From positions 1 through 60,172 of the forward strand of contig NZ_CALIMS010000049.1 of the NCBI RefSeq assembly GCF_938045345.1: a stretch of DNA of 60,172 bases. The letters are read 5' to 3'. The notes under the pieces were generated by a model that saw nothing but the letters and a program-made list of their open reading frames with translations, ran no database searches and was not told the origin of the DNA. The position numbers and the translations under genes were made by a program. Positions 1 through 8,379 of the stretch are shown here, in pieces (the first letter of the stretch is position 1; each line of letters opens with the position of its first letter). The DNA comes from an uncultured Campylobacter sp. GTDB taxonomy: Bacteria > Campylobacterota > Campylobacteria > Campylobacterales > Campylobacteraceae.

Positions 1-530
1 TCGCGTTTATTGCGTATTGCGGTAAAGATATAAGTAATAACGGCGATCAGTAATAGCGCCATACAGGACAGCAAATATTCGTATGTATCTATATATCCGA
101 AGTCTATAATATCTCGAATAAGAAGTAGCGGCAGACCTGATGTCGGAAGAATTATAAAAAGCCGCGCATAAACAAAAAACTTTTCATAATTTTTGATGAT
201 TATCGGATCTTTGTCGTAGTTCCTAGCGTTAGAATTTTTAAATAAAGTAGCGCCAAGGGAATCTAAATTTTGAAATTTTCTATCGCGCTCTGCGTTTAAA
301 TTTAGATCGTCTGAATTTTTGTCGTTAGAATTTAAAGTTTTAGAATCTGTATTGTTTAAATCTGAGGTATCGAAATTTGAAGCATTTAAATTTGAGGTAT
401 CAGATTTTGAAGTATCAAAATTTAAGACATCAAAATTTTGAGCGTCAGAATTTTCTTGCGATCCTTGCTCTAAATTTTGACGTCGTTCGTTTAGAATTTT
501 CTTTAGCTCTTCGAGCTTTGCTTCGTTCAT
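1..530 (-). CDS. Partial membrane protein with low-complexity N-terminal region
   Basis: A reading frame starts at an ATG (530-528) behind an AAGG-type ribosome site and stays open to the left edge, so the C-terminus is missing. About 176 residues are visible. The first ~20 form a charged helix (MNEAKLEELKKILNERRQ). Residues ~25-85 are a low-complexity stretch of Asn, Asp, Ser, Thr and Leu encoded by an array of RAATTY hexamers (about 13 between 231 and 500). Residues ~115-176 contain two hydrophobic segments typical of inner-membrane helices. I do not recognise the family. The body is presumably a small membrane protein with a cytoplasmic, disordered N-terminal extension. It lies downstream of frdB on the same strand but is separated from it by a strong terminator, so it probably has its own promoter in 531-675. 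Confidence 0.7.
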   Translation of the reverse strand, partial: MNEAKLEELKKILNERRQNLEQGSQENSDAQNFDVLNFDTSKSDTSNLNASNFDTSDLNNTDSKTLNSNDKNSDDLNLNAERDRKFQNLDSLGATLFKNSNARNYDKDPIIIKNYEKFFVYARLFIILPTSGLPLLLIRDIIDFGYIDTYEYLLSCMALLLIAVITYIFTAIRNKR

Positions 531-675
531 CCTTATCCCTCGCCTGCGATCTTAAGCGATCATATTTTACTTCTTTATACCTTGGGATAGTATTAAATTT
601 AAGGCTACTTTGCTTGCCAGACTCAAGCATTTTTGAAATTTATTTGTTGAGTAAAATTTAGTGAGATAAAGAGAT

Positions 676-706
676 AAATTTAAGCGGGAAGATCCCGCTT
701 AAATTT
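676..706 (-). terminator. Rho-independent terminator of frdCAB
   Basis: A perfect inverted repeat with 14-bp arms (676-689 and 693-706) and a 3-nt loop carries a GCGGG core, with A/T runs on both sides. On the minus strand it begins at the last base of the frdB stop codon and ends the fumarate reductase operon. The symmetrical A/T flanks would let it act in both directions. Confidence 0.85.
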
Positions 707-1443
707 TATTTGCCGCAGCCGCATTTGCCCTGAGCGGCAAGCTTACGGCGGACATAGGCGATTTTGCTTTGAAGCGGAAGATGCTTAGGGCAGTGGTCTT
801 CGCAGCCTAGCAGCGTCATACAGCCGAATACTCCGTCATCATCGCCGATGAGCTCGTAAAAATCCGCGTCGCTGCGTTTATCCAACGCATCGATCTGAAA
901 ACGTGCCACGCGGTTGATGCCGACGGCGCCGATGTAGTCTTTTCGCATTATTGCTACGCCACATGCAGCTACGCAGATACCGCACTCGATGCAGCGATCC
1001 AGCTCGAAAACCTCCTGCGCGACCTCCGGCTCGACCTTCTCCTCAAGCTTTGAGATGTCGGTTTCGTGATCGGTGTGGATCCAACTCTCTACGCGTTTGC
1101 TCATCGCGTTCATCCAGTTGCCCGTATCAACGCTGAGGTCTTTTAGCAACTTAAAAAATGGAAGCGGCATAAGCTCGATCACGCCGTCCGGATAATCCTT
1201 AGTAAGCGTGCGGCACGCAAGCTGCGGCTTGCCGTTTACGAGCATACCGCAACTACCACAGATACCCGCGCGACAAACGAAGTCGAAGCTTAGCTCGGGA
1301 TCAAATCTCTCACGAATCACGTTAAGCGCAATAAACAGCGTCATTCCGTCGGTCTCTTCGATCTCGTAAGTAGCGAAGTGCGGCTTTGAAATTTTGCTTA
1401 GCGGATTATACTTAAATGCCTTTATTGTTATTTTTCTACTCAT
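706..1443 (-). CDS. frdB: Fumarate reductase iron-sulfur subunit FrdB
   Basis: This 245-residue protein carries electrons from the menaquinol-oxidising FrdC to the flavin of FrdA on the cytoplasmic face of the inner membrane. The N-terminal ferredoxin domain holds the 2Fe-2S ligands C57, C62, C65 and C77. The C-terminal domain has the CIECGICVAACG motif (C151, C154, C157, C161) and a second Cys group (C208, C214, C218) for the 4Fe-4S and 3Fe-4S clusters. Length and motifs are normal for the epsilonproteobacterial enzyme. It overlaps the end of frdA by 8 bp, which suggests translational coupling, and is the last gene of lgt-frdC-frdA-frdB. The stop codon lies at the edge of the terminator hairpin. 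Confidence 0.97.
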   Translation of the reverse strand: MSRKITIKAFKYNPLSKISKPHFATYEIEETDGMTLFIALNVIRERFDPELSFDFVCRAGICGSCGMLVNGKPQLACRTLTKDYPDGVIELMPLPFFKLLKDLSVDTGNWMNAMSKRVESWIHTDHETDISKLEEKVEPEVAQEVFELDRCIECGICVAACGVAIMRKDYIGAVGINRVARFQIDALDKRSDADFYELIGDDDGVFGCMTLLGCEDHCPKHLPLQSKIAYVRRKLAAQGKCGCGK

Positions 1444-3454
1444 ATCCTATACCTGCTCTTTCGTTAGGTGCTTTGTATTTTGGCTGCAATTCATAATGCA
1501 TCAATGCCTCTTGAATTTCATATCTGCCTTTGCCCTCGGCTTGCATTTTCTCGCGAATTTCATCGACCTCTTTTTGGCGCACGGCGCTGTCCGGATGCTC
1601 GATGATATTGCCTTTGGCGCCGTATCCGCGGAATGCAGGCGGCATCTCCATCTTCATAATATCAAGCGGCTCGTAGCTTAGAGTAGGCATAGTGTCGCCC
1701 TCTTTCCAGTTTGCAAGCGTTCGTTTTAGCCAGTTTAGATCGTCGCGTTTCGGATAGTCCTCGCGGAAGTGTGCGCCGCGGCTTTCGGTGCGATCAAGCG
1801 CACCCTTGGCGATACAAAGCGCAAGCTTTAGCATCTTCGGTACGCGGTAAGCCTCCTCGAGCTCTGGGTTTCCGAAAAGCTCTTTATTGCTTACTTTGAC
1901 GTCCAAAGATTGCTTATAAAGCTCCTCGAGCTCTTTTACGGCTTTGGCTAATCCCTCGCCGGTACGGAAGATCGCGCAGTGCTCCCACATCACATCTTTC
2001 ATCTTGTTTTTTATCTCGAATACGTTAAATTTACCCTCTTTTTCAAGCAGGCTTTTAATGTAATTTTTCTCTTTATCTACGAATTTTTCGATATCATGTG
2101 TATTGATATCGACGTCGTGTCCTTGACAATATTCCGCAAAATACTCGCCCACGATCATTCCTGCGACGACGGTTTCGGCGACGGAATTTCCGCCTAAGCG
2201 ATTAAAGCCGTGCATATCCCAGCACGCAGCCTCACCAGCGCTGAATAGTCCCGCCAAAGTCGGACTCTCGCCCGTAGCTTTTGTTTTGATGCCGCCCATT
2301 GAGTAGTGCTGCATAGGAAGGATCGGAGCCCAGCCCTTGCCGCGCTTCCTGCCCTGCTCGTCGGTTATTACCTCGGTGTCGGCAGGATCGATGCCGTTGA
2401 AAATTTCGCAAATTTCTTGCACGTCGCGTAAATTTTTCTCGATATGCTCGCGTCCGAGGATCGAGATATCAAGCCAAACGTGCTCGCCGTAAGGGCTTTT
2501 GACGCCCTTGCCTTTTCTTATATGCTCCATTATGCGACGGCTTACGACGTCGCGGCTAGCAAGCTCCTTTTTCTCCGGCTCATAATCCGGCATAAAGCGA
2601 TAGCCGTCCACATCGCGTAAAATTCCGCCGTCGCCGCGGCAACCCTCAGTAAGTAAAATTCCGCTCGGAACGATAGGGGTCGGGTGAAATTGCACCGCTT
2701 CCATATTTCCAAGCTGCGCGACGCCCGTCTCAAGCGCAATAGCTGCGCCGATGCCCTCGCAAACGACGGCGTTTGTGGTGTGTTTATACACTCTACCGTA
2801 GCCGCCGGTAGCGATCAACGTACCTTTTGATACGTATGCGCTAATTTCGCCGGTAACCAAATCACGCACGATTGCGCCATAGCAGCGGTTATTTGCGTGA
2901 ATTAGCGCGATCGCTTCCTTGCGATCGTGGATATCGACGTTATGTTTTAGCGCTTCGTTTGCAACGGCAAAAAGCATCGTATGTCCCGTAGCATCGGCGG
3001 TATAGCAGGTTCGCCATTTTTTCGTACCGCCAAAGTCGCGGCTATGGATAAGTCCGTGAACCTCATCTTTTTCGGTGATCGTGGTTTTTTGAGCATTGAT
3101 AATAGCGCTTCGCTCGCCTCTAGTAATTCTAGTCCAAGGAACGCCCCAGCCCGCAAGCTCGCGGATCGCCTTAGGCGCCGTTTGCGCAAACATCCTAGCG
3201 ACATCCTGATCGCAGCCCCAGTCGCTTCCTTTTACCGTATCGGCAAAGTGCACGTCCTCGTTATCGCCCTCGCTCATTTTGGAATTTCCCAGAGACGCTT
3301 GCATGCCACCTTGAGCTGCCGCAGAGTGCGAGCGCTTAACGGGGATCAGACTCAAAACGATGGTGCTAAGCCCCTTCTCGCCGGTAGCGATCGCAGCTCT
3401 TAAGCCCGCCAAACCGCCGCCAATAACTAAAGAATCGCAATATATTACATTCAT
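1436..3454 (-). CDS. frdA: Fumarate reductase flavoprotein subunit FrdA
   Basis: This 672-residue catalytic subunit reduces fumarate to succinate and is the terminal reductase of anaerobic respiration with hydrogen or formate. Visible motifs are the FAD-binding GGGLAGLRAA (about residues 12-21), the covalent-FAD histidine H43 in RSHSAAAQGG, the QFHPTPI and TEGCRGDGG active-site segments, and the C-terminal flavin-fold region with NRLGGNSVAE. Length matches Campylobacter/Wolinella FrdA (longer than the E. coli enzyme). It starts with ATG 10 bp after frdC and overlaps frdB. The operon presumably responds to oxygen and electron acceptors; I could not pin down a regulator site. No coding irregularity is seen and it is free of RAATTY arrays. 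Confidence 0.98.
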   Translation of the reverse strand: MNVIYCDSLVIGGGLAGLRAAIATGEKGLSTIVLSLIPVKRSHSAAAQGGMQASLGNSKMSEGDNEDVHFADTVKGSDWGCDQDVARMFAQTAPKAIRELAGWGVPWTRITRGERSAIINAQKTTITEKDEVHGLIHSRDFGGTKKWRTCYTADATGHTMLFAVANEALKHNVDIHDRKEAIALIHANNRCYGAIVRDLVTGEISAYVSKGTLIATGGYGRVYKHTTNAVVCEGIGAAIALETGVAQLGNMEAVQFHPTPIVPSGILLTEGCRGDGGILRDVDGYRFMPDYEPEKKELASRDVVSRRIMEHIRKGKGVKSPYGEHVWLDISILGREHIEKNLRDVQEICEIFNGIDPADTEVITDEQGRKRGKGWAPILPMQHYSMGGIKTKATGESPTLAGLFSAGEAACWDMHGFNRLGGNSVAETVVAGMIVGEYFAEYCQGHDVDINTHDIEKFVDKEKNYIKSLLEKEGKFNVFEIKNKMKDVMWEHCAIFRTGEGLAKAVKELEELYKQSLDVKVSNKELFGNPELEEAYRVPKMLKLALCIAKGALDRTESRGAHFREDYPKRDDLNWLKRTLANWKEGDTMPTLSYEPLDIMKMEMPPAFRGYGAKGNIIEHPDSAVRQKEVDEIREKMQAEGKGRYEIQEALMHYELQPKYKAPNERAGIGYE

Positions 3455-3464
3455 CCTAAGCTCC

Positions 3465-4148
3465 CTATTCTAAACTTAACCATTTGAAATCGGCGATTAT
3501 CGAAAGCAAGAAAAATGCGCCCCAAACGATAAAAACCGCTTTTTTAATAAAGGCTCTTTTCCTTTGAATTTCAGCCTTTGTGCCGTCTATGCTGATCCAT
3601 TTCATATAAAGTCTATAAATTCCAATACTAGCGTGAGTTACTACGAAAATCAATAAAACAAAATAAAATAGATGAAGCTGTCCGAATCGCGCGATAGCAA
3701 GATCTGCAGTAATTTTCGGACCGAATACGATCATTAAAATATGAGCCGCCGCAAAGAAGAATAGGAAAAATCCCGTCCAAAACTGAAACCACCAAAGCGT
3801 TGTATCGCAATGCTTCATTCGCATTTTGTGCGCTTTAAACGCCCTATAAGCGGCGTAATTAGCTGGAAATTTTCTCATCGCCAAAAACGCGTGAACTACG
3901 AAAATCACAAAAATTACAAAAGCGACGATGTTTGTAACGAAATAAATTCCGCCCGGTTCGGCAAAATGTACGACGCCCTCAAACGCGCCCTTACCGATCA
4001 AAATCGTGCCGGTAAATATCATATGACACAGCATAAAACAGGCCAAAATCAGCCCGCTGATGCTTTGCGCCACATCTTGCAAAGCCATAATACGGCTTTT
4101 TTTGCCGTCTATGGATCTGCCCGTAAAGCCTTCAATGCGACCTAGCAT
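3465..4148 (-). CDS. frdC: Fumarate reductase cytochrome b subunit FrdC
   Basis: This 227-residue integral membrane di-heme cytochrome b anchors FrdAB and oxidises menaquinol. Five hydrophobic helices are visible, with histidines placed in them as in Wolinella-type FrdC (for example near LACFMLCHMIF, FVVHAFLAM, AAAHILMIV and VVTHASIGIY). It starts at ATG 4148 after an AAGGAG ribosome site and opens the frdCAB operon. lgt lies just upstream on the same strand, 95 bp away. The E. coli type splits its anchor into FrdC and FrdD. This single five-helix protein is the epsilonproteobacterial form. Confidence 0.95.
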   Translation of the reverse strand: MLGRIEGFTGRSIDGKKSRIMALQDVAQSISGLILACFMLCHMIFTGTILIGKGAFEGVVHFAEPGGIYFVTNIVAFVIFVIFVVHAFLAMRKFPANYAAYRAFKAHKMRMKHCDTTLWWFQFWTGFFLFFFAAAHILMIVFGPKITADLAIARFGQLHLFYFVLLIFVVTHASIGIYRLYMKWISIDGTKAEIQRKRAFIKKAVFIVWGAFFLLSIIADFKWLSLE

Positions 4149-4213
4149 AGGTTCTCCTTAAAAAAGATGATTATAAATCCCCGCTAAACGAAAATTTACA
4201 TTTTTGTAAAAAG

Positions 4214-4219
4214 ATTATA
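4214..4219 (-). promoter_or_regulatory. Probable -10 element for frdCAB
   Basis: On the minus strand a TATAAT preceded by TAA lies about 65 bp upstream of the frdC ATG, within an A/T-rich spacer between lgt and frdC. This fits the Campylobacter sigma-70 promoter, which relies on the -10 box and a T-rich upstream region. No confident -35 box or Fnr-type operator is seen. Confidence 0.5.
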
Positions 4220-4242
4220 TTACTTTTTAACTTTAGATTAAT

Positions 4243-5061
4243 TTAATTTCTGCAAATTAGTTTTTTCTTCAAAGACTGCTTTAAGAAAACTGCTATCAAA
4301 AACATTACTAAAGATAAAATTTGCCCCATCGATAAATTTAAAAATACAAAGCCAAGCCCATCGTCCGGCTGCCTAAAAAATTCCACGAAAAATCTAAACG
4401 CCGTGTATAGCATCGCATACAGACATATCAACTCGCCGTTAAATTTCTTAAATTTACGGTAGAAAAATAAAATCACGAAAATTACCAGCCCTTCCAAAAC
4501 CGCTTCGTAAAGTTGGCTTGGGTGACGCAACGTGCCGCCCACCAAGATCCCCCACGGCTCGGTTGTTTCGCGCCCGAAAAGCTCCTGATTTAAAAAATTC
4601 CCCACGCGCCCGAAAAAATATCCAAGCGGCACGCTAAGTGCCACGAGATCGAGCAGCGCCCACATATCGGTTTTAAATTTTTTGCAAAACCAAACCGTTG
4701 CGATCACGAATCCGACGACCGCGCCGTGATAGCTCATACCGCGGATACCCACGAACTCGCCGTTATGAAATGGGTTAAAAATTTGCCACGGATGGCTGAA
4801 ATACCACGCCGCCTCGCCCGAATAGATCGCGATGTATCCAAGCCGCGCGCCCAAAATGACGCCCACTTCGACCCAGATAAAGTAGCGATCTAGCATCTTA
4901 TCGCTGAAGTCAAGGCCGTCTTTTCGCACGAAATATTTGGCGATAAATAGCGCCGTAAGCAGCGCCAAAACATACATAATGCCGTACCAGTGCACGTTTA
5001 TACCAAACGCGCTGAATGCCACGGGGTCAAAGTGGGCGTAAATTTCGTTCCAGTAATTCAA
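4243..5061 (-). CDS. lgt: Prolipoprotein diacylglyceryl transferase Lgt
   Basis: This 272-residue, seven-helix inner-membrane enzyme transfers diacylglycerol from phosphatidylglycerol to the lipobox cysteine of prolipoproteins, the first step of lipoprotein maturation. Diagnostic segments are MSYHGAVVGF (the essential HG pair) and GRVGNFLNQELFGR, the Lgt signature. The C-terminal MLYTAFRFFVEFFRQPD segment also fits. The start is TTG at 5061, chosen because AAGGA sits 6 nt upstream and the product begins just before the conserved N-terminal YWNEIYAHFDPVAF. Gene order lgt-frdC matches C. jejuni as I recall it. A probable client lipoprotein is encoded at 42532-43077. Confidence 0.96.
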   Translation of the reverse strand: MNYWNEIYAHFDPVAFSAFGINVHWYGIMYVLALLTALFIAKYFVRKDGLDFSDKMLDRYFIWVEVGVILGARLGYIAIYSGEAAWYFSHPWQIFNPFHNGEFVGIRGMSYHGAVVGFVIATVWFCKKFKTDMWALLDLVALSVPLGYFFGRVGNFLNQELFGRETTEPWGILVGGTLRHPSQLYEAVLEGLVIFVILFFYRKFKKFNGELICLYAMLYTAFRFFVEFFRQPDDGLGFVFLNLSMGQILSLVMFLIAVFLKQSLKKKLICRN

Positions 5062-5648
5062 ATTTTTCCTTTGTTTTAAATTTTAAAATTTAACGGCACG
5101 CATCGGACGCTGCGTGACGCGCGCTCGGTAAAAGACGCAGGGCGCGCAGGTGCAAGTGCATAGACCTTGCTTCTGCGCCAGGTCGCACACGCAAAGCACG
5201 AAAGACGCGCTGTGCCGAGCGACGACATCGAACGATATACAGGGCACCTCACGTAAAATTTCAAATGGCGGTGTCTTGTGTGGCATGCAAAGCTACGCAC
5301 GGATTACCGAAGCACAGCACCGTGACACAGACGCGATGCGCACAGTGTCTCGATACCGACAGCACACGGCAAAGGCTGGATGATGTGCATAACGCGACCA
5401 AAGCGCCGAATGCCGCGCAGAATTCAAAACGACGCGCGCGATATGACAAGCCGACGCACAAAACAGCAAGGCAGCCACTTTACATCCGCGCAGATAAAAT
5501 TCACCTGCCTCGCTTAGCAGCTTGTCGCGCCCGCAGGAGCTTGTACCGACTACAGCGCAAGAAATCCCGAAAGCAAGCTCCAGACTTATCTCTACATAAC
5601 GCTTTTCTGTGCCGAACGCGCAAAAACACCGAGCGAGCGCTCTAAATT
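5062..5648. other. Gene-free stretch, ~590 bp
   Basis: No convincing gene is present. Several open frames on both strands translate to Ala/Arg/Cys/His-rich products with no ribosome sites and no recognisable domains. The stretch is G+C-richer than its surroundings, full of short CA/GC-rich words, and has only a few RAATTY hexamers at its ends, unlike most other gaps here. No tRNA, hairpin or repeat copy was identified. Confidence 0.6.
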
Positions 5649-6188
5649 TTAAATTCCAAGTCCTAGCGTCTCTTTAACCACGCGGCAAAAATCCGCCAAA
5701 AACCACCCGAGCGCCTTGTAGTAGCTGCTTTTAGCGTTTATCTGCACGTGCGTAGCAAGCGCGGAAAAGCTAGGAATGATAAATTGCGCCAGATATAGCG
5801 TCAAAATTTTATGCGATTTCGCGTCCGTGTTTTGCTTAAAGATCATGGCAAGAAGTGCTAGCATATTGGCCGCGTGAGCGCTTTTAAGCTCCGTAAAAGG
5901 CTTTTTGAAGCGGCATTTTTCATAAAACATCTCCACTTCGCTTTCGCTTATGAGCTTGAAAAAATCCATCTCAAACGCCCCTTTTAGCGCCTCAAAATCG
6001 CGCCCTAGCGCCGCGTAGTCCTCGCTCTGAATCTTTTGCCAAAGTTCATGGCCGTTTTTGTTCTCGATATTTTTATTTACGATGATCCAGTTTTTGCCCA
6101 AGCTGCGCAACTTCTGCTCGTCTATCACGCCTTTGAAATTCGTCGCGAAGATTATGCAGATCACCGAGTATAGCTCGCCTAATTTCAT
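5649..6188 (-). CDS. Hypothetical protein, possibly TorD-like chaperone
   Basis: This 179-residue protein is predicted all-helical, with no signal peptide or membrane helix. It starts at ATG 6188 after an AAAGGA ribosome site. The middle and C-terminal parts (SAHAANMLALLAMIF, then LYLAQFIIPSFSALATH and SYYKALGWFLADFCRVV) resemble the layout of TorD/DmsD redox-enzyme chaperones: a helix ending in a hydrophobic acid/Ala-rich segment, then an L..YL..FI.P block, then a YY.ALG.FL block. The resemblance is one of pattern only, since the usual D-H pair is replaced by SAHAAN. It ends the ribBA-dinB run on the minus strand. If the assignment is right it would help mature a molybdopterin reductase; otherwise its function is unknown. 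Confidence 0.75.
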   Translation of the reverse strand: MKLGELYSVICIIFATNFKGVIDEQKLRSLGKNWIIVNKNIENKNGHELWQKIQSEDYAALGRDFEALKGAFEMDFFKLISESEVEMFYEKCRFKKPFTELKSAHAANMLALLAMIFKQNTDAKSHKILTLYLAQFIIPSFSALATHVQINAKSSYYKALGWFLADFCRVVKETLGLGI

Positions 6189-6207
6189 CTTTTTCCTTTA
6201 AATTTAA

Positions 6208-7365
6208 TCAAATTTCGCTCGCTTTTTTTAGCTTTTCGATGCCGAATTTTTCCCAAATTCTGCTTAAAGATCGATCCAGGCTCTGCTGCTTTTTATCAAT
6301 CTCGCCAAAGAGCAGCGAGCCGCCCGATCTGCCGCCGAAATTTGAAAGATTTAGCGCTACGTGGATTATCTGCGCGCCTTTTTTCACGTCGCAGAGCTCA
6401 AACAGCTCAAGCGCGGTCTCGCTCAGCAAGCTTAGACTAAACGCCCTATCCTGGCTGATCTGATGCGAAAACTCCTCGCGCGATTTGTAGCGGATCTTTA
6501 GATCATACGTCGCGGGCTTTAGGCCCCTTGCGAGCACTTCGCCCGCCAAATGTCGCGCCAAAATTAAAATTTTGCGCCGCAGCTCGTCGCGATCGGCGCA
6601 CGGCGCGAAGCTGCGCCCAAAGCCGATACTCTTGCGCTCGCGCTTTGAGACGACCTCGCCCTCATCCTCGCCGCTAAGGGCTGCAAAAATTTTCCTGCCG
6701 TTTGCGCCCATCTTTTCAAAAATTTCTCTGTGCCCTAGCGCGTCGCCGAAGGTTACGATACCGTATTTGCCGAGCGTTTTTTGCGCCGCTTTGCCGATGC
6801 CAAAAAATTTCGCTACCGGCACGGCGGATAGCTCGCGCGCGATTTGCGATTTTAAAATTTGCCGCACGCCGAAGGGCTTGGCAAGGCTGGTGGCGAGCTT
6901 TGCGATAAGTTTTGCTTCGCTAAGGCCTACGCTGCACGGAAGGCTAAAGCGGCGCATAATCTCGCTTTGCAAAAACACGGCAAAGCTCAGCGCGTCCGCA
7001 TCGTATGCCGTACCGCGTAAATTTAGAAAAAACTCGTCGATGCTAAATTTTTCGATCTCGGGCGTAAAGTTTAGTAAAAACTCATAAATTTCGCGTGAAG
7101 CTTTTCGGTACTCGCCGTGCCGCGCGCGCACCAAAATCAGCTGCGGACAGAGTCCGAGCGCGATTTTAACGGGCTGCGCCGAGTGCACGCCGCAGGCTCT
7201 GGCCTCGTAGCTCGCGCTTAAAATCACACTACCAAGCTCGCTCTTTCCGCCGAAAATCTCCTCGTCGCCGCCTCCGACGACCGCGATCTTTTTGCCCGCA
7301 AGCGTGGGATCGGCAAGCCTCGCTACAGAGACGAAGAAGCTGTCCAAATCGATGTGAGCTATCAA
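6208..7365 (-). CDS. Y-family DNA polymerase (DinB/UmuC type)
   Basis: This 385-residue translesion polymerase has the Y-family catalytic acids D6 and D8 (IDLDSFF) and D110-E111 (FSIDEFFLNL). The SYEARACGV fingers motif (about 52-60) is present, followed by a helix-hairpin-helix region (FFGIGKAAQKTLGKYGI) and a little-finger domain to about 370. It starts at TTG 7365, overlapping the ribBA stop (TTGATAG) with a weak ribosome site, so it is probably translated by coupling. The glycine-rich insertion at 31-47 between the first strands is longer than in typical DinB. Product type is secure; assignment to Pol IV rather than another Y-family branch is not. Confidence 0.92.
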   Translation of the reverse strand: MIAHIDLDSFFVSVARLADPTLAGKKIAVVGGGDEEIFGGKSELGSVILSASYEARACGVHSAQPVKIALGLCPQLILVRARHGEYRKASREIYEFLLNFTPEIEKFSIDEFFLNLRGTAYDADALSFAVFLQSEIMRRFSLPCSVGLSEAKLIAKLATSLAKPFGVRQILKSQIARELSAVPVAKFFGIGKAAQKTLGKYGIVTFGDALGHREIFEKMGANGRKIFAALSGEDEGEVVSKRERKSIGFGRSFAPCADRDELRRKILILARHLAGEVLARGLKPATYDLKIRYKSREEFSHQISQDRAFSLSLLSETALELFELCDVKKGAQIIHVALNLSNFGGRSGGSLLFGEIDKKQQSLDRSLSRIWEKFGIEKLKKASEI

Positions 7366-8363
7366 ACTATGTCGATCCCGAAACCGCTAAGCCCCGCATA
7401 GTCTTTCGGCTCGCTCTTGCTTAGAATTTTGATTTTTTTCACGCCCAGATGCGCTAAAATTTGCGCTCCGATGCCGAAGCTCTTAAAATCGGCGCGATTT
7501 TGCGCGGATTTTAGCATCAAAAGCACGCCGCCCTCTTTGCGCAAAACGTCCAGATCGCGCATGAAATCGTTAAATTTCATATCGCTTAAAAACTCCAGAT
7601 CGCTTGAAATTTTATGAAATTTCACGTTCGTCTGCGCGCTCTTTTCCAGCTCGCCGAAAATATATGCGCGGTGCTCGTTGCCCTCGTGATCGCTCACGTC
7701 GTAAAATTTCGCCGCCTCGCCGCACAGCAGAGCGCTTTTTGGCTCGCTAAATTTAACCAGAGTTTCGTGTTTTAGGCGGTACTGCACGATCTGCGCGACC
7801 GAGATCATATTGATGCCGTGCTGCGCGCAGAATTTTTCCAGATCGTCCCTGCGCGCCATATCGCCGTCGTCTTTGACGATCTCGCAGATCACGGCGCTTT
7901 GCGAAAGCCCAGCCAAGCGGCACAGATCCGTAGAGCCCTCGGTGTGCCCCGTGCGAGCGAGCACGCCGCCGCTTTTGGCGATGAGCGGGAAGATATGCCC
8001 AGGGCGGACGAAATCATCGGCGCGAGCGCCTACGCGCGACATCAGCTCGATCGTCATATTACGCTCATACGCGCTTACGCCCGTCTTGGCGTCCTTTGCG
8101 TCGATCGTGACGGTGAAGGCGGTCTCGTGGCTGGAGGTGTTTTTATCGACCATCAAATTTAAATCTAGCTGCTGCGCTATCTGCGGACTAAGCGCTACGC
8201 ACAGCACCCCGCGAGCGTGCGTGATCGCAAAATTTACCTTCTCCGCACTGCTAAATGTGCTCGCAAACACCAAATCACCCTCGTTCTCGCGATCAACGTC
8301 ATCGACCATAACGAGCATTTTGCCGTTTTTCAGATCCTCGATCGCTTGCTCTACGCTAACCAT
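7362..8363 (-). CDS. ribBA: RibBA-type 3,4-dihydroxy-2-butanone 4-phosphate synthase with degenerate GCH II domain
   Basis: This 333-residue riboflavin enzyme converts ribulose 5-phosphate to dihydroxybutanone phosphate. Residues 1-200 are a complete RibB domain: DDVDRENEGD at 21-30, the RPGHIFPL segment, and RTGHTEGSTDLCRLAG, which binds the sugar phosphate. Residues ~205-333 align in position with GTP cyclohydrolase II but lack its zinc-binding cysteine set and the usual GTP-binding region. This domain is therefore probably inactive, as known for the hybrid H. pylori protein; a separate ribA would be expected elsewhere. A GGAGAG ribosome site precedes ATG 8363. dinB overlaps its stop codon. 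Confidence 0.93.
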   Translation of the reverse strand: MVSVEQAIEDLKNGKMLVMVDDVDRENEGDLVFASTFSSAEKVNFAITHARGVLCVALSPQIAQQLDLNLMVDKNTSSHETAFTVTIDAKDAKTGVSAYERNMTIELMSRVGARADDFVRPGHIFPLIAKSGGVLARTGHTEGSTDLCRLAGLSQSAVICEIVKDDGDMARRDDLEKFCAQHGINMISVAQIVQYRLKHETLVKFSEPKSALLCGEAAKFYDVSDHEGNEHRAYIFGELEKSAQTNVKFHKISSDLEFLSDMKFNDFMRDLDVLRKEGGVLLMLKSAQNRADFKSFGIGAQILAHLGVKKIKILSKSEPKDYAGLSGFGIDIV

Positions 8364-8379
8364 TATCTCTCCTTTAAAT

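Noticed and set aside
445..630. 61-codon minus-strand frame in the leader of the partial gene
   Set aside because: It overlaps the partial gene in another phase, is Lys/Arg/Ser-rich and has no support.
5062..5648. Overlapping open frames on both strands (e.g. 5265-5645 plus, 5083-5286 minus)
   Set aside because: Composition-driven products rich in Ala, Arg, Cys and His; no ribosome sites, no domains, and several equally long frames overlap.
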